Positions 38,792 to 49,953 of a stretch of DNA of 64,000 nucleotides are shown piece by piece. The stretch's first letter is position 1. Every line of letters starts with the position of its first letter. The stretch comes from Limnohabitans sp. TEGF004. GTDB taxonomy: Bacteria; Pseudomonadota; Gammaproteobacteria; Burkholderiales; Burkholderiaceae_C. Where the stretch lies: positions 2,542,001 through 2,606,000 of the forward strand of contig NZ_AP027056.1 in the NCBI RefSeq assembly GCF_027924965.1, given 5' to 3'. A program made the position numbers and the translations under genes. The notes under the pieces were generated by a model. That model worked only from the letters and a program-made list of their open reading frames with translations. It ran no database searches and was not told the DNA's origin.

Positions 38792-41047
38792 ATGGAACAC
38801 CCCAAAGGCACATCCGTGCACCAAACTTGTTCGCCCGAACTTGCAGCCAAAACACCTAGCAACTTACTGCCCTTGGCCGCCTTGATGTTGGCGGGCTCCA
38901 TGGGTGCAGCGCAACCTGCCCTTGCTCAGAGCGAAGAAAAAACACTCAAGACCGTCACCGTCAAAGACACGCAAGACCCCAACTTGTCCAAGGAAAGCTT
39001 GCTGGTCAAACAAACGGGCATTGCCAAAGGCAACCAGCAGCTCAAAGACATCCCGCAAACCGTGACGGTGATGACCGAAAAGCTCATCGCCGATCGCAAC
39101 TACGACGACTTCCGTGAAGTACTCAAGTCCACCGCCGGCGTGACGTTTCAAGCGGGAGAAACAGGCGAAGAAGATGTGCGAATGCGCGGCTTTTCACTGG
39201 GCCAAGCGGGTGACATTTACGTCGATGGGCTGCGCGATGCCCCCCTGACCGAGCGCGACACCTTCAACACCGACCGTGTGGAAGTGCTCAAAGGTTCAGC
39301 GTCGATGCTGTTTGGTAAAGGCTCAACCGGCGGCGTGGTCAACCAAGTCAACAAGCAGCCCTTCTTGATGGACCAAAACGAAACCAACGTCACCATCGGG
39401 AGCGGCCAAATGCGTCGCATCACCGGCGACTTCAACAAACAAACTGGCGAATCCTCAGCCTTTCGTCTGAACGTGATGACACACGAGGCAGACAACTGGG
39501 GTGCCAAGGCCGACAAAAAGGGCATTGCCGGGGCCTATCGCACAGGCATTGGTGAGCGTGACGAATATTCCGTTGGCCTTTACCACCTAGAAACCGATGG
39601 ACGCCCGCTGTACAACCACCCGTGGATGATTGACAACGGCACAAGCACTGCCAGCAGCAATGGATCGGGTGTGATCGTTCCCGTACTGAATGCCAAAAAT
39701 TATTACGGCCTCACCAGCGATTACTTAAAAACTCAAACCTCGTATCTGACACTCGGCCACACACACCGATTCAACCAAGACAGCGCACTGAAAACCACGG
39801 TGCGTTACGGCCACTACGAGCGTGATTTACTGGCGAGCGCAGTTCGCTTCACAACTGCCACCTCACTTTCTAGCCTCAATGGCAACACCCCACTGTCACG
39901 AAGCTTCAAAGCTCGCCGCGGGGAAAGCGATGTGCTGCAAGTGCAAAGTGACTACAACAACAACTTTGAATGGATGGGCCGCAAACACGAGCTGATTGCG
40001 GGTGTCGATTACACCCAAGACAAGGCCTTGCGCAATAACAGTGCAGCTACCGGGCTATCTAGTGCAGGTCCAACGACTGTCGGCACACCCAACGATGGCG
40101 TGTCCATCACCGACAACCGCCAAATGGCCATGAACCGTTTTGAGGCAGAGAACTTGGGGCTTTACGCCCAAGACACCATCAACATCACCCAACAGTTCAA
40201 AGTGCTAGGCGGTCTTCGCTTAGACCGCTTCAGCGCCAAGTACCGCGACACGAGCAACAACAGCTTTCAGATGAGTGAGAACCTCTGGAGCCCGCGCATA
40301 GGTGCAATTTGGCAACCCACCGACAGCGCCACGTACTACACCTCATACGGCACGTCGTACAACACATCGGGTGACACCTATCAGTTCGCTTTGGGCAGCT
40401 ACGCACCAGGATCCAACAACGCCAAAACTGCCAACACAGCGCCCGAGAAGAGCCGCAACATTGAAGTCGGCAGCAAGTTTGAAATCTTCGAGAAAAAGGG
40501 CTTGCTTGGCATCGCGCTCTTTCACTCTGAGAAGTACAACGAACGCAACACCGATGCAGACAGCGCGGCTGCACAACAGCTGCTCTCTGGCAAGCGACAC
40601 GCCACGGGCATGGAGTTCAACTTCGCAGGACGTCTGACACCCGCTTGGGAAATGTTCTACAACCAAACATGGATTCCTGAAGCCACCATAGACGAGAGCA
40701 ACATCGTTGCAGCGGGCACAGGTGCGCAAGGCAAAGGCGACCGTTCCGCACTCACCCCCAAACACAGCGCCAGCTTGTGGACGACTTTCCGTATCAACCC
40801 GCTGTGGCGCTTGGGCTCGGGCTTGAACTACCGCGGTGAGCAAAACCCAGATGGCGCTCGCACAAAAACAGCGGCCGCCTTCACCACGGTTGACGCGATG
40901 GCCGAATGCACCTTGAACGATGCCAACGTGCTCAAGTTCAACATCTCCAACCTCACCAACAAGCTCTACGCCGATTCGCTGTATCGCGGCTTTTATGCCC
41001 CCGGCGCACCACGCCGAGTGGAGCTGAGCTGGAAATCCATGTTCTAA
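38792..41047 (+). CDS. TonB-dependent siderophore receptor
   Basis: Outer-membrane receptor of about 751 residues. It has a long N-terminal signal region ending near ALAQ (about residue 46), TonB-box-like LKTVTVKDT, plug domain starting with LKDIPQTVTVMTEKL and containing the VRMRGFSLGQ and VEVLKGSASMLFGKGSTGGVVN motifs, then a 22-strand barrel ending in aromatic SWKSMF. ATG 38792 has GGAA at good distance; an upstream ATG at 38777 is possible. FhuA/FiuA-like in size; the ligand is probably a hydroxamate or catecholate siderophore but not deducible. TonB, ExbB and ExbD follow. Confidence 0.93.
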   Translation: MEHPKGTSVHQTCSPELAAKTPSNLLPLAALMLAGSMGAAQPALAQSEEKTLKTVTVKDTQDPNLSKESLLVKQTGIAKGNQQLKDIPQTVTVMTEKLIADRNYDDFREVLKSTAGVTFQAGETGEEDVRMRGFSLGQAGDIYVDGLRDAPLTERDTFNTDRVEVLKGSASMLFGKGSTGGVVNQVNKQPFLMDQNETNVTIGSGQMRRITGDFNKQTGESSAFRLNVMTHEADNWGAKADKKGIAGAYRTGIGERDEYSVGLYHLETDGRPLYNHPWMIDNGTSTASSNGSGVIVPVLNAKNYYGLTSDYLKTQTSYLTLGHTHRFNQDSALKTTVRYGHYERDLLASAVRFTTATSLSSLNGNTPLSRSFKARRGESDVLQVQSDYNNNFEWMGRKHELIAGVDYTQDKALRNNSAATGLSSAGPTTVGTPNDGVSITDNRQMAMNRFEAENLGLYAQDTINITQQFKVLGGLRLDRFSAKYRDTSNNSFQMSENLWSPRIGAIWQPTDSATYYTSYGTSYNTSGDTYQFALGSYAPGSNNAKTANTAPEKSRNIEVGSKFEIFEKKGLLGIALFHSEKYNERNTDADSAAAQQLLSGKRHATGMEFNFAGRLTPAWEMFYNQTWIPEATIDESNIVAAGTGAQGKGDRSALTPKHSASLWTTFRINPLWRLGSGLNYRGEQNPDGARTKTAAAFTTVDAMAECTLNDANVLKFNISNLTNKLYADSLYRGFYAPGAPRRVELSWKSMF

Positions 41048-41059
41048 AGGAAAGCCCCA

Positions 41060-41746
41060 ATGCTGCTGCACTTGCGCAACGTCCTCACCGCTGACGAACT
41101 CCAAACGGCCCTATCTTTGCTGGGCGACGAAGCCCCTTGGATGGAAGGGCGCATCAGCGCAGGTTCGCAAGCCGCGACGGTGAAGAACAACTCCCAGCTG
41201 TCGCAAAGCAGTGCACAGGCCAAGCAGTTGCAATCACTCATCTTGAGTGCATTAAAGCGCGATGCTTTGTTTTTTTCTGCGGCCTTGCCACGCAAAATTT
41301 TCAACCCGCTGTTCAACCGCTATCGCGGCAACGCCAACCACTTTGGCCCGCACGTCGATGGCGCAGTCATGCATTCGCAAGCCACAGGCGAGTGGGTGCG
41401 CACCGATGTGTCGTGCACCGTTTTTCTGAGTGACCCCACGAGCTACGACGGCGGTGAGCTACTGGTGCAAGACACCTATGGCAGCCGAGGCGTCAAGCTT
41501 GCCGCAGGGGATGCGGTGCTTTACCCCGGTACTAGCGTGCATGAGGTAACGCCCGTCACGCGCGGTGAACGTGTGGCGAGTTTCTTCTGGATTGAGAGCA
41601 TGGTGCGCAGTGACGAGCAGCGCCGCACCTTGTTTGAGCTCGACATGAACTTGCTCAAGTTGCGTGCGCAACTGGGCGAAACACCCGAGACCACCTCGCT
41701 CACAGGCGTGTATCACAACCTTTTGCGCCAGTGGGCCAACACTTGA
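41060..41746 (+). CDS. piuC: Fe(II)/2-oxoglutarate dioxygenase PiuC (PKHD-type hydroxylase)
   Basis: A 228-residue PKHD-type hydroxylase of the PiuC/YbiX family. Metal triad: His and Asp in [10 protein letters not shown], distal His in SVHEVTPV, and Arg in [13 protein letters not shown] for 2-oxoglutarate. Such proteins travel with siderophore receptors such as Fiu/PiuA; the substrate is unknown. Twelve bases after the receptor stop with AAAGGAAAG as ribosome-binding site, and two bases before the next ATG. Confidence 0.93.
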   Translation: MLLHLRNVLTADELQTALSLLGDEAPWMEGRISAGSQAATVKNNSQLSQSSAQAKQLQSLILSALKRDALFFSAALPRKIFNPLFNRYRGNANHFGPHVDGAVMHSQATGEWVRTDVSCTVFLSDPTSYDGGELLVQDTYGSRGVKLAAGDAVLYPGTSVHEVTPVTRGERVASFFWIESMVRSDEQRRTLFELDMNLLKLRAQLGETPETTSLTGVYHNLLRQWANT

Positions 41747-41748
41747 CG

Positions 41749-42837
41749 ATGAACAACGCCATCCAAACCCTGCACGATCACGAACAGGCAGCACAAGCCG
41801 CGCTGAGCGATGCTGCATGGGCTTATTTCAGCGGTGGTGCAGCAGACGAAATCACCCTGCAGCGCAACCTCAGTGCATGGCAAAACATCTGCTTATCCCC
41901 TCGCGTCCTTCAAGATTTGCGCGACGGCCACACGCGCTGCACGTTACTCGGCCACACATCGCCCACGCCACTCTTGGTCGCGCCCATGGCTTATCAGCGC
42001 TGGGCCCACCACCACGGCGAAGCGGGTATGGCCATGGCCGCTGCCGCACAAGGCTGTGGCATGGTGGTGTCGCACCAAACCAGCACCCCGCTGCAAGACG
42101 TAGCAGCTAGTTTTTTGCAAGACAACGACCGTGGCCCGCTGTGGTTTCAGATGTATTGGCAAGCAGACCGCGCACGCACTCAAGCCATGTTGTCTGACTT
42201 AGAAGACTCAGGCTATCAAGCCATCGTGCTCACGGTAGACACCCCCGTGCACGGTGTACGCGACCGAGAGCGCCGCCACGGCATGCAACTACCCACCGAA
42301 GTGAGCGCCGTACATTGGCACGCACAGACATCCGCACACACACCCGCGCAGACCTCGGGCCTGTGTGCAGGTTTGGCCGATTCAGCCCCACGTTGGGGCG
42401 ATGTGCAGTGGTTCATCCAGCAAACGCGCCTACCCGTTTTACTGAAAGGCATTACACATGCGCAAGATGCCGTGCGTGCCATGCAAGTGGGCGCAGCTGG
42501 TGTGATGGTTAGCAATCACGGCGGTCGCGTGCTCGACACGATGCCATCCACCGCTGAGGTGCTGCCTAGCGTCTTGCAAGCGGTGCGTCAACAACGCGCC
42601 GATGCCTTGGTGTTGGTCGACGGCGGCATTCGCCGAGGCACAGATGTATTCAAAGCCTTGGCCCTCGGCGCCAATGCCGTCTTAGTGGGCCGCCCCGCTT
42701 TGTATGGTCTTGCCCACGGCGGTGCGCGTGGCGTGGCCCATGTGCTGCGTCTGTTGCGTGACGAGCTGGAAACCACCATGACGTTGTGTGGCTGCCCTAC
42801 GTTGTCAACAATCACACCCGAGCACGTCACGCCATGA
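41749..42837 (+). CDS. FMN-dependent alpha-hydroxy-acid oxidase (lactate oxidase/dehydrogenase family)
   Basis: A 362-residue TIM-barrel flavoenzyme. FMN and active-site motifs are LLVAPMAYQR, FQMYWQADR, LTVDTPVHGVRDRERR, catalytic His/Arg in SNHGGRVLD and phosphate-binding ALGANAVLVGRPALYGLA. It oxidises a 2-hydroxy acid such as lactate or glycolate; oxidase versus dehydrogenase use cannot be told. Start ATG 41749 follows the PiuC stop by two bases and its stop overlaps the TonB start (ATGA). Its presence inside an iron operon is unusual. It could release ferric iron from hydroxy-acid chelates or process siderophore parts (speculative). Confidence 0.9.
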   Translation: MNNAIQTLHDHEQAAQAALSDAAWAYFSGGAADEITLQRNLSAWQNICLSPRVLQDLRDGHTRCTLLGHTSPTPLLVAPMAYQRWAHHHGEAGMAMAAAAQGCGMVVSHQTSTPLQDVAASFLQDNDRGPLWFQMYWQADRARTQAMLSDLEDSGYQAIVLTVDTPVHGVRDRERRHGMQLPTEVSAVHWHAQTSAHTPAQTSGLCAGLADSAPRWGDVQWFIQQTRLPVLLKGITHAQDAVRAMQVGAAGVMVSNHGGRVLDTMPSTAEVLPSVLQAVRQQRADALVLVDGGIRRGTDVFKALALGANAVLVGRPALYGLAHGGARGVAHVLRLLRDELETTMTLCGCPTLSTITPEHVTP

Positions 42838-43487
42838 CCACTTCGCCGTTGAAGCCTCACCACATATCCCCGCGTCGATGGCGCAACACCATCGCAGCCG
42901 TGCTGCTGGTGCATGTGGCGCTGTTGTGGGTGGCACAAAGCCAGCTGGCCGAATTACCCGCCTCTGATGAATCTGGCAAAGTTGTGATGGCAGATGTCGT
43001 GTCTGACATCCCCAACCCCGCGCCGCTCACACACGCCAAAACAGCGCCAACAGCGACACCGACACACACGCTGACGAAAAGCGTGACTAAAGCAGACACA
43101 CCCGCGCTCACCCCCAACAACAGCGACACCCAAGAAGCAGCTGCCTCTTCCGCTGAAGCTGCAGCTGCACCTTCTACCGCATCGGGCAAAACTGGCTCGC
43201 CAAGTTTGGTCGAACCTTCTGCTGATGCGGACTATTTAAAAAACCCACCGCCAGGCTACCCGCGCATCAGCCGCCGCAATGGTGAGCAAGGCACGGTCAT
43301 CGTGCGCGTGTTCATCAGCACGCAAGGCACGCCTGAAAAAGCTGAGGTGCGCACCTCCAGTGGCTTTGCACGTTTAGACCAAGCGGCGCTGGAAGCCGTT
43401 CATCGTTGGCGTTTTGTGCCAGGTCGTCGCAATGGCACGCCAGAGGCCATGTGGTTCAACATCCCCGTTCGTTTTATTTTGGAGTAA
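42834..43487 (+). CDS. tonB: TonB-family energy transducer
   Basis: A 217-residue TonB-like protein: N-terminal TM helix (about 18-38), Ala/Thr/Pro-rich periplasmic linker (about 55-130) with less proline than classical TonB, and a C-terminal TonB domain with NPPPGYPRISRRNGEQGTVI and AALEAVHRWRFVPGR. Couples the ExbB/ExbD proton channel to the receptor encoded upstream. Overlaps the preceding gene by ATGA and exbB follows after three bases. Confidence 0.92.
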   Translation: MTTSPLKPHHISPRRWRNTIAAVLLVHVALLWVAQSQLAELPASDESGKVVMADVVSDIPNPAPLTHAKTAPTATPTHTLTKSVTKADTPALTPNNSDTQEAAASSAEAAAAPSTASGKTGSPSLVEPSADADYLKNPPPGYPRISRRNGEQGTVIVRVFISTQGTPEKAEVRTSSGFARLDQAALEAVHRWRFVPGRRNGTPEAMWFNIPVRFILE

Positions 43488-43490
43488 GTC

Positions 43491-44195
43491 ATGCCCGCAT
43501 CATTTGGTTTTTCAAATATTTGGCTGCAAGGTGATTGGGTCACGCGCAGCATTTTGTTGCTGTTGCTCGGCATGTCATTGGCCAGCTGGGTGGTGATCTT
43601 CATCAAAGCCTTGGACACATGGCGACACAAAGAGAACGCGCTCAACAGCGAACAGTTTTGGCACTGCACCAGCTTGGCTGAAGGCCTGAGTGTGCTGAGT
43701 CAACGCCCAAACAACCTGTTTCATCACTTGGCACTGACGGGCCAAGAAGCCACCGAACATCACCAAGCTGCACAAAAGCAATTGCATGATCGTTTGGACA
43801 TCAGCGATTGGCTGACTCGCAGTTTGCGCAACGGCATTGATGACCACACCTCACACTTACAAAACTGGCTCTCTATCTTGGCCTCGATAGGTTCAACCTC
43901 GCCATTCGTGGGCTTGTTCGGAACGGTTTGGGGCATCTACCACGCGTTGGTGAACATTGGCACAACGGGCAACGTTGGCATTGATGCAGTTGCAGGCCCC
44001 ATCGGCGAGACCTTGATCATGACGGCATTGGGTTTGGCCGTAGCGATTCCAGCCGTACTGGGCTACAACGCCTTGGTGCGCGGCAACAAATTCATCATCG
44101 CGCGCATGAACCGTTTTGCACATGATTTGCACGCTTATTTCGTCACAGGCGCACGCGTGCACAGCAGCGCACAAGGAGCCAGCCATGTCGTTTGA
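43491..44195 (+). CDS. exbB: ExbB/TolQ-type proton channel protein
   Basis: A 234-residue MotA/TolQ/ExbB family protein with three TM helices (about 20-42, 126-148, 170-192). Family segments are LLGMSLASWVVIFIKAL, STSPFVGLFGTVWGIYHAL and TLIMTALGLAVAIPAVLGYN. Forms the motor with ExbD. Ends 11 bases into exbD. Confidence 0.95.
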   Translation: MPASFGFSNIWLQGDWVTRSILLLLLGMSLASWVVIFIKALDTWRHKENALNSEQFWHCTSLAEGLSVLSQRPNNLFHHLALTGQEATEHHQAAQKQLHDRLDISDWLTRSLRNGIDDHTSHLQNWLSILASIGSTSPFVGLFGTVWGIYHALVNIGTTGNVGIDAVAGPIGETLIMTALGLAVAIPAVLGYNALVRGNKFIIARMNRFAHDLHAYFVTGARVHSSAQGASHVV

Positions 44196-44592
44196 AGCCA
44201 ATGGTGACAGCGATGAGGTGATGAGCGAAATCAACATGACACCTTTGGTGGACGTGATGTTGGTGTTGTTGGTGATCTTCATCATCACCCTTCCCGTGAT
44301 TCAACACGCCGTCAAGGTAGATCTGCCCAGCGCCAGCAGCGTGCGCAGCAGCCCGCCTCCTAACAATTTGCAACTGTCTGTCGATGCACAAGGCCAATAC
44401 TTCTTGGGTAAACAAGCCATCAGCGCAGACGCTTTGCAACTGCGCTTGAAAGATGAAGCCAGCAAAGACCCGCAACCACAGCTCTTCATCCGCGGCGACA
44501 AACGTGTGCCTTACGAGTTTGTGGCGCAAGCCATGAGCAGCGCACAACGTGCGGGCATGCAGCGCATTGGTTTTGTCACCACCCAGCCATGA
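44185..44592 (+). CDS. exbD: ExbD/TolR-type biopolymer transport protein
   Basis: A 135-residue ExbD: single TM helix containing the essential Asp in TPLVDVMLVLLVIF (about residue 23), then a periplasmic domain ending GMQRIGFVTTQP. ATG 44185 has AAGGAG eight bases upstream; a longer frame starting inside exbB lacks support. Coupled to exbB (11-base overlap) and to hemP by an ATGA junction. Confidence 0.94.
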   Translation: MSFEANGDSDEVMSEINMTPLVDVMLVLLVIFIITLPVIQHAVKVDLPSASSVRSSPPPNNLQLSVDAQGQYFLGKQAISADALQLRLKDEASKDPQPQLFIRGDKRVPYEFVAQAMSSAQRAGMQRIGFVTTQP

Positions 44593-44780
44593 ACCAGCCT
44601 ACTGACTCGAAAACCACGGCATCCGCTGCAGCTGGCACCTCATCTAGCACTGCTGATGGCATTCGGACGCTGGACAGCCAGGAGTTGCTTGGCAAACAAG
44701 GTGTGCTTTACATCCGTCATCAAGGTGAGACGTACCGACTGCAAACCACCCGCTTTGGCAAGCTGATCTTGACCAAATAA
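44589..44780 (+). CDS. hemP: Hemin uptake protein HemP
   Basis: A 63-residue HemP: a variable Ser/Thr/Ala-rich N-terminus followed by the conserved core LDSQELLGKQG, YIRHQGETYRLQTT and terminal RFGKLILTK. In related bacteria HemP/HmuP promotes expression of heme uptake genes in low iron. It closes the iron operon, overlapping exbD by ATGA, yet no heme receptor or hmu operon is adjacent. Confidence 0.9.
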   Translation: MNQPTDSKTTASAAAGTSSSTADGIRTLDSQELLGKQGVLYIRHQGETYRLQTTRFGKLILTK

Positions 44781-44784
44781 GGCG

Positions 44785-44817
44785 CTTGGGCAGCCGTTGC
44801 CCAAGGCTGCCTCAATC
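44785..44817 (+). terminator. Hairpin after hemP with two alternative stems
   Basis: CTTGGGCA (44785-44792) pairs with TGCCCAAG (44798-44805); alternatively GGCAGCC (about 44789-44795) pairs with GGCTGCC (about 44805-44811). The stems are mutually exclusive. No T-tract follows on the plus strand, so termination efficiency is uncertain. Confidence 0.4.
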
Positions 44818-44859
44818 GACCTCATTGAGACAAACAATCGCCGACGCAGAAAATCTTGT

Positions 44860-44896
44860 CTATCATTCACGTCAATGAGCTTTTCTCATTCGATAG
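44860..44896. promoter_or_regulatory. Inverted repeat upstream of ahpC, candidate OxyR site
   Basis: CTATC (44860-44864) and GATAG (44892-44896) flank an inner repeat AATGAG/CTCATT (44874-44879, 44885-44890). The ATAG/CTAT elements recall OxyR-binding motifs and the position, 29-65 bases before the ahpC start, is suitable, but the spacing is not the textbook pattern. Confidence 0.35.
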
Positions 44897-44924
44897 TTTT
44901 TATCAACCACCCAAAGGAAACCAC

Positions 44925-45488
44925 ATGTCTTTGATCAATACCCAAATCCAACCGTTCAAGAACCAAGCCTTCCACAACGGTAAGTTCGTTGAAATCACCG
45001 AAGCCACGCTCAAGGGCAAGTGGAACGTGTTCATCTTCATGCCAGCTGCATTCACTTTCAACTGCCCAACAGAAATCGAAGACGCAGCTGACAACTATGC
45101 AGCTTTCCAAAAAGCCGGCGCTGAGGTGTACATCATCACCACCGACACTCACTTCTCACACAAAGTGTGGCACGAGACTTCTCCAGCCGTGGGCAAAGCC
45201 AAGTTCCCATTGATCGGTGACCCAACACACAAGTTGACACGCGCTTTTGGCGTGCACATCGAAGAAGACGGCCTGGCATTGCGCGGCACTTTCGTGATCA
45301 ATCCAGAAGGCATGATCAAGACCATGGAAATCCATTCCAACGAAATCGCTCGTGACGTGTCTGAGACATTGCGCAAGTTGACTGCTGCTCAATACACAGC
45401 CGCTAACCCAGGCCAAGTGTGCCCAGCGAAGTGGAAAGAAGGCGCGAAGACTTTGGCTCCTTCCATCGACTTGGTCGGCAAGATCTAA
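44925..45488 (+). CDS. ahpC: Alkyl hydroperoxide reductase subunit C (peroxiredoxin)
   Basis: Typical 2-Cys peroxiredoxin of 187 residues: peroxidatic Cys47 in FTFNCPTE, resolving Cys166 in GQVCPAKW, Arg120 region GLALRGTFVIN. Reduces H2O2 and organic peroxides using AhpF. ATG 44925 follows AAAGGAAA. Lies about 200 bases upstream of ahpF with intervening hairpins, so AhpC can be made in excess. Confidence 0.97.
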   Translation: MSLINTQIQPFKNQAFHNGKFVEITEATLKGKWNVFIFMPAAFTFNCPTEIEDAADNYAAFQKAGAEVYIITTDTHFSHKVWHETSPAVGKAKFPLIGDPTHKLTRAFGVHIEEDGLALRGTFVINPEGMIKTMEIHSNEIARDVSETLRKLTAAQYTAANPGQVCPAKWKEGAKTLAPSIDLVGKI

Positions 45489-45505
45489 TTTTTGCCTTCG
45501 TTAAA

Positions 45506-45554
45506 CCCTGCTGACGCAGGGCGATGATTGATCAACACCTGCTAGCGCAGGTCG
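45506..45554 (+). repeat. Two near-identical small hairpins between ahpC and ahpF
   Basis: CCCTGC-TGAC-GCAGGG and, about 20 bases later, ACCTGC-TAGC-GCAGGT: two 6-bp perfect stems with 4-base loops sharing the CCTGC/GCAGG core. They sit just after the ahpC stop. No long T-run follows. They could stabilise the ahpC message or attenuate into ahpF; the rest of the 197-base spacer shows nothing else clear. Confidence 0.6.
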
Positions 45555-45685
45555 TTGAGCGCAGCGCACATTGGTACACCAGCGTGCGTTGTACTCAGCG
45601 AATCACCCCCCAACCTTTTAACCCACTAGGACTGCGCCACAAGCGCATGACCTTGAGTTAATGCACCCCGAAATAGGAGAACACC

Positions 45686-47263
45686 ATGCTCGACGACACA
45701 CTCAAAGCACAACTTCAACAATACCTTGGCATGTTGCGCCAGCCCATCCGCTTGATCGCCTCACTCGACGACAGCGAAACCGGCAAAGACATGGGCGAGT
45801 TGCTCAACACCATCGTTAGCTTGTCTGACAAAGTCACCCTCGACACCTCGGGCACTGATGCACGCAAGCCTTCGTTTGCTGTGGTGCGCGAAGGCGAAAC
45901 ACAGGGCGTGCGCTTTGCGGGTTTGCCACTCGGCCATGAGTTCACCTCGTTGGTGTTAGCTCTGTTGTGGACCGGCGGCCACCCACCCAAGGTTGAGCAA
46001 GATGTGATTGACAGCATCAAGGGCCTTCATTCTGCGGATGGTGGCGACTTCAACTTTGAGGTCTACATGTCCCTGAGCTGCCACAACTGCCCAGACGTGG
46101 TGCAAGCCCTCTCGCTCATGGCCATCGTCAACCCCAAAGTCAAGACCGTGGTGATCGAAGGCGGCGCGTTCCAAAAGGAAGTGGAAGAGCGCCAAATCAT
46201 GGCCGTGCCCATGGTGTTCTTGAACGGCCAAGTGTTTAGTTCCGGCCGCATGAGCGTGGAAGAAATCGTCGCCAAGCTCGACACAGGCGCTGCCGCACGC
46301 GACGCCGTGAAGATGAGCGAGAAAGCGCCTTACGAAGTGTTGATTGTGGGTGGTGGCCCAGCAGGTGCAGCTGCCGCTGTTTATGCGGCCCGCAAGGGTA
46401 TCCGCGTAGGCATTGCCGCTGAACGTTTTGGCGGTCAGCTGAACGACACCATGTCGATTGAGAACTACATCTCTGTGCTCGAAACCAACGGCCCCAAGCT
46501 CGCCGCTGACCTCGAAGCCCAAGTGCAGCACTACGGCGTGGACATCATGAACATGCAACGCGCCAGCAAAATTGTGTCTGCTGAAGAAACCGGCGGCATG
46601 ACAGAAGTGCACTTAGAAAATGGCGGCGTGCTCAAAGCCAAGAGCGTCATCTTGTCCACTGGCGCGCGTTGGCGCAATGTGAACGTGCCCGGCGAAGCCG
46701 AGTACAAAAACAAAGGCGTGGCTTACTGCCCGCATTGCGATGGCCCTTTGTTCAAAGGCAAGCGCGTGTCCGTCATCGGCGGCGGCAACTCAGGTGTGGA
46801 AGCCGCCATTGACTTGGCAGGCATCGTCGAACACGTGACCTTGATTGAATTTGCCGACCAGCTCAAAGCTGATGCCGTGTTGGTGAACAAGCTCAAGAGC
46901 TTGCCCAACGTGACAATCCACGCCAACGCACAAACCACCGAAATCACCGGCGAAGGCGGTAAGGTCAATGGCCTGAGCTACAAAGATCGCGCCACTGACG
47001 TCGTGCACCATGTGCCACTCGAAGGCGTGTTCGTACAAATCGGCTTGGTGCCCAACACCGAGTTCTTGAAAGGCAGCATGGAGCTGAGCAAGTTTGGCGA
47101 GATCGTGATCGATGCCAAAGGCCACACCAGCATGCCTGGCGTGTTTGCAGCAGGTGACTGCACGACCGTGCCCTACAAGCAAATCATCATTGCGGCAGGC
47201 GAAGGTGCGAAGGCGGCTTTGTCAGCGTTTGATCATTTGATCCGTCAACCCACGACTGCTTAA
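45686..47263 (+). CDS. ahpF: Alkyl hydroperoxide reductase subunit F
   Basis: Flavoprotein of 525 residues that recycles AhpC with NADH. N-terminal tandem thioredoxin-fold domain with redox Cys132 and Cys135 (SCHNC); C-terminal thioredoxin-reductase part with FAD motif [18 protein letters not shown], Cys348/Cys351 (CPHC) and NAD motif [17 protein letters not shown] 45686 has AGGAGA upstream. Ends at an intrinsic terminator. Confidence 0.97.
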   Translation: MLDDTLKAQLQQYLGMLRQPIRLIASLDDSETGKDMGELLNTIVSLSDKVTLDTSGTDARKPSFAVVREGETQGVRFAGLPLGHEFTSLVLALLWTGGHPPKVEQDVIDSIKGLHSADGGDFNFEVYMSLSCHNCPDVVQALSLMAIVNPKVKTVVIEGGAFQKEVEERQIMAVPMVFLNGQVFSSGRMSVEEIVAKLDTGAAARDAVKMSEKAPYEVLIVGGGPAGAAAAVYAARKGIRVGIAAERFGGQLNDTMSIENYISVLETNGPKLAADLEAQVQHYGVDIMNMQRASKIVSAEETGGMTEVHLENGGVLKAKSVILSTGARWRNVNVPGEAEYKNKGVAYCPHCDGPLFKGKRVSVIGGGNSGVEAAIDLAGIVEHVTLIEFADQLKADAVLVNKLKSLPNVTIHANAQTTEITGEGGKVNGLSYKDRATDVVHHVPLEGVFVQIGLVPNTEFLKGSMELSKFGEIVIDAKGHTSMPGVFAAGDCTTVPYKQIIIAAGEGAKAALSAFDHLIRQPTTA

Positions 47264-47287
47264 ACCAGCTCATCTGCGCAACGCAGC

Positions 47288-47320
47288 AAAAGGCAAGTGC
47301 TTCGGTACTTGCCTTTTTTT
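47288..47320 (+). terminator. Intrinsic terminator after ahpF
   Basis: A 10-bp stem (AGGCAAGTGC with GTACTTGCCT, one G-T pair) closed by a TTCG tetraloop and followed by seven T. Very strong rho-independent terminator about 25 bases after the ahpF stop. Confidence 0.92.
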
Positions 47321-47361
47321 ATTGCCGCTCGATACGTGCACCGCACATAGGCTTCGCCTAA

Positions 47362-49665
<2,304 letters not shown>

Positions 49666-49670
49666 ACCTT

Positions 49671-49710
49671 GGCCCCTGCGCTGCCTAAACGCGCAAGGGG
49701 CTTTTTATTT
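49671..49710 (+). terminator. Intrinsic terminator after katG
   Basis: GCCCCT-GCGC pairs with GCGCAAGGGGC (one bulged base, loop of about 9), followed by TTTTTATTT, starting about 6 bases after the katG stop. It overlaps the end of the small gene on the opposite strand. Confidence 0.78.
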
Positions 49711-49899
49711 GGACTCAGACGCTGCTGGCTTAATGGTCAGCAGCTCTGGGTCCACTTGGTTTTCAAGGCGGTGCGGCTCTTGTACGGGCTTGGGGCCAAG
49801 GCCCAAGAAGCGCAAGCCGCCATCGTTCCACAACCAAAACAACAGGTTGACCACGGCCAACACGTAAACCACGTTGCGCAGTAAAAATTTTGATTTCAT
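49705..49899 (-). CDS. Small membrane-anchored protein resembling a SPOR-protein N-terminus
   Basis: A 64-residue protein: basic start MKSKFLLR, one TM helix (about 8-26, ending NLLFWLWNDGGL), then LGPKPVQEPHRLENQVDPELLTI. This pattern is the N-terminus of SPOR-domain proteins that often lie near birA in Burkholderiales, but here the protein stops before any SPOR domain. ATG 49899 has GGTGGA upstream. Downstream of birA on the same strand, 54 bases after its stop. Either a genuinely minimal version or an eroded one. Confidence 0.6.
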   Translation of the reverse strand: MKSKFLLRNVVYVLAVVNLLFWLWNDGGLRFLGLGPKPVQEPHRLENQVDPELLTIKPAASESK

Positions 49900-49953
49900 A
49901 CATCCACCTTCGTTTTTGAATTGCGCCAGCCTTTGCAAGCGCCGTTGCGCACG

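Noticed and set aside
44116..44184. Upstream extension of exbD inside exbB
   Set aside because: The extension has no family resemblance, while ATG 44185 has an AAGGAG site and gives the standard ExbD N-terminus.
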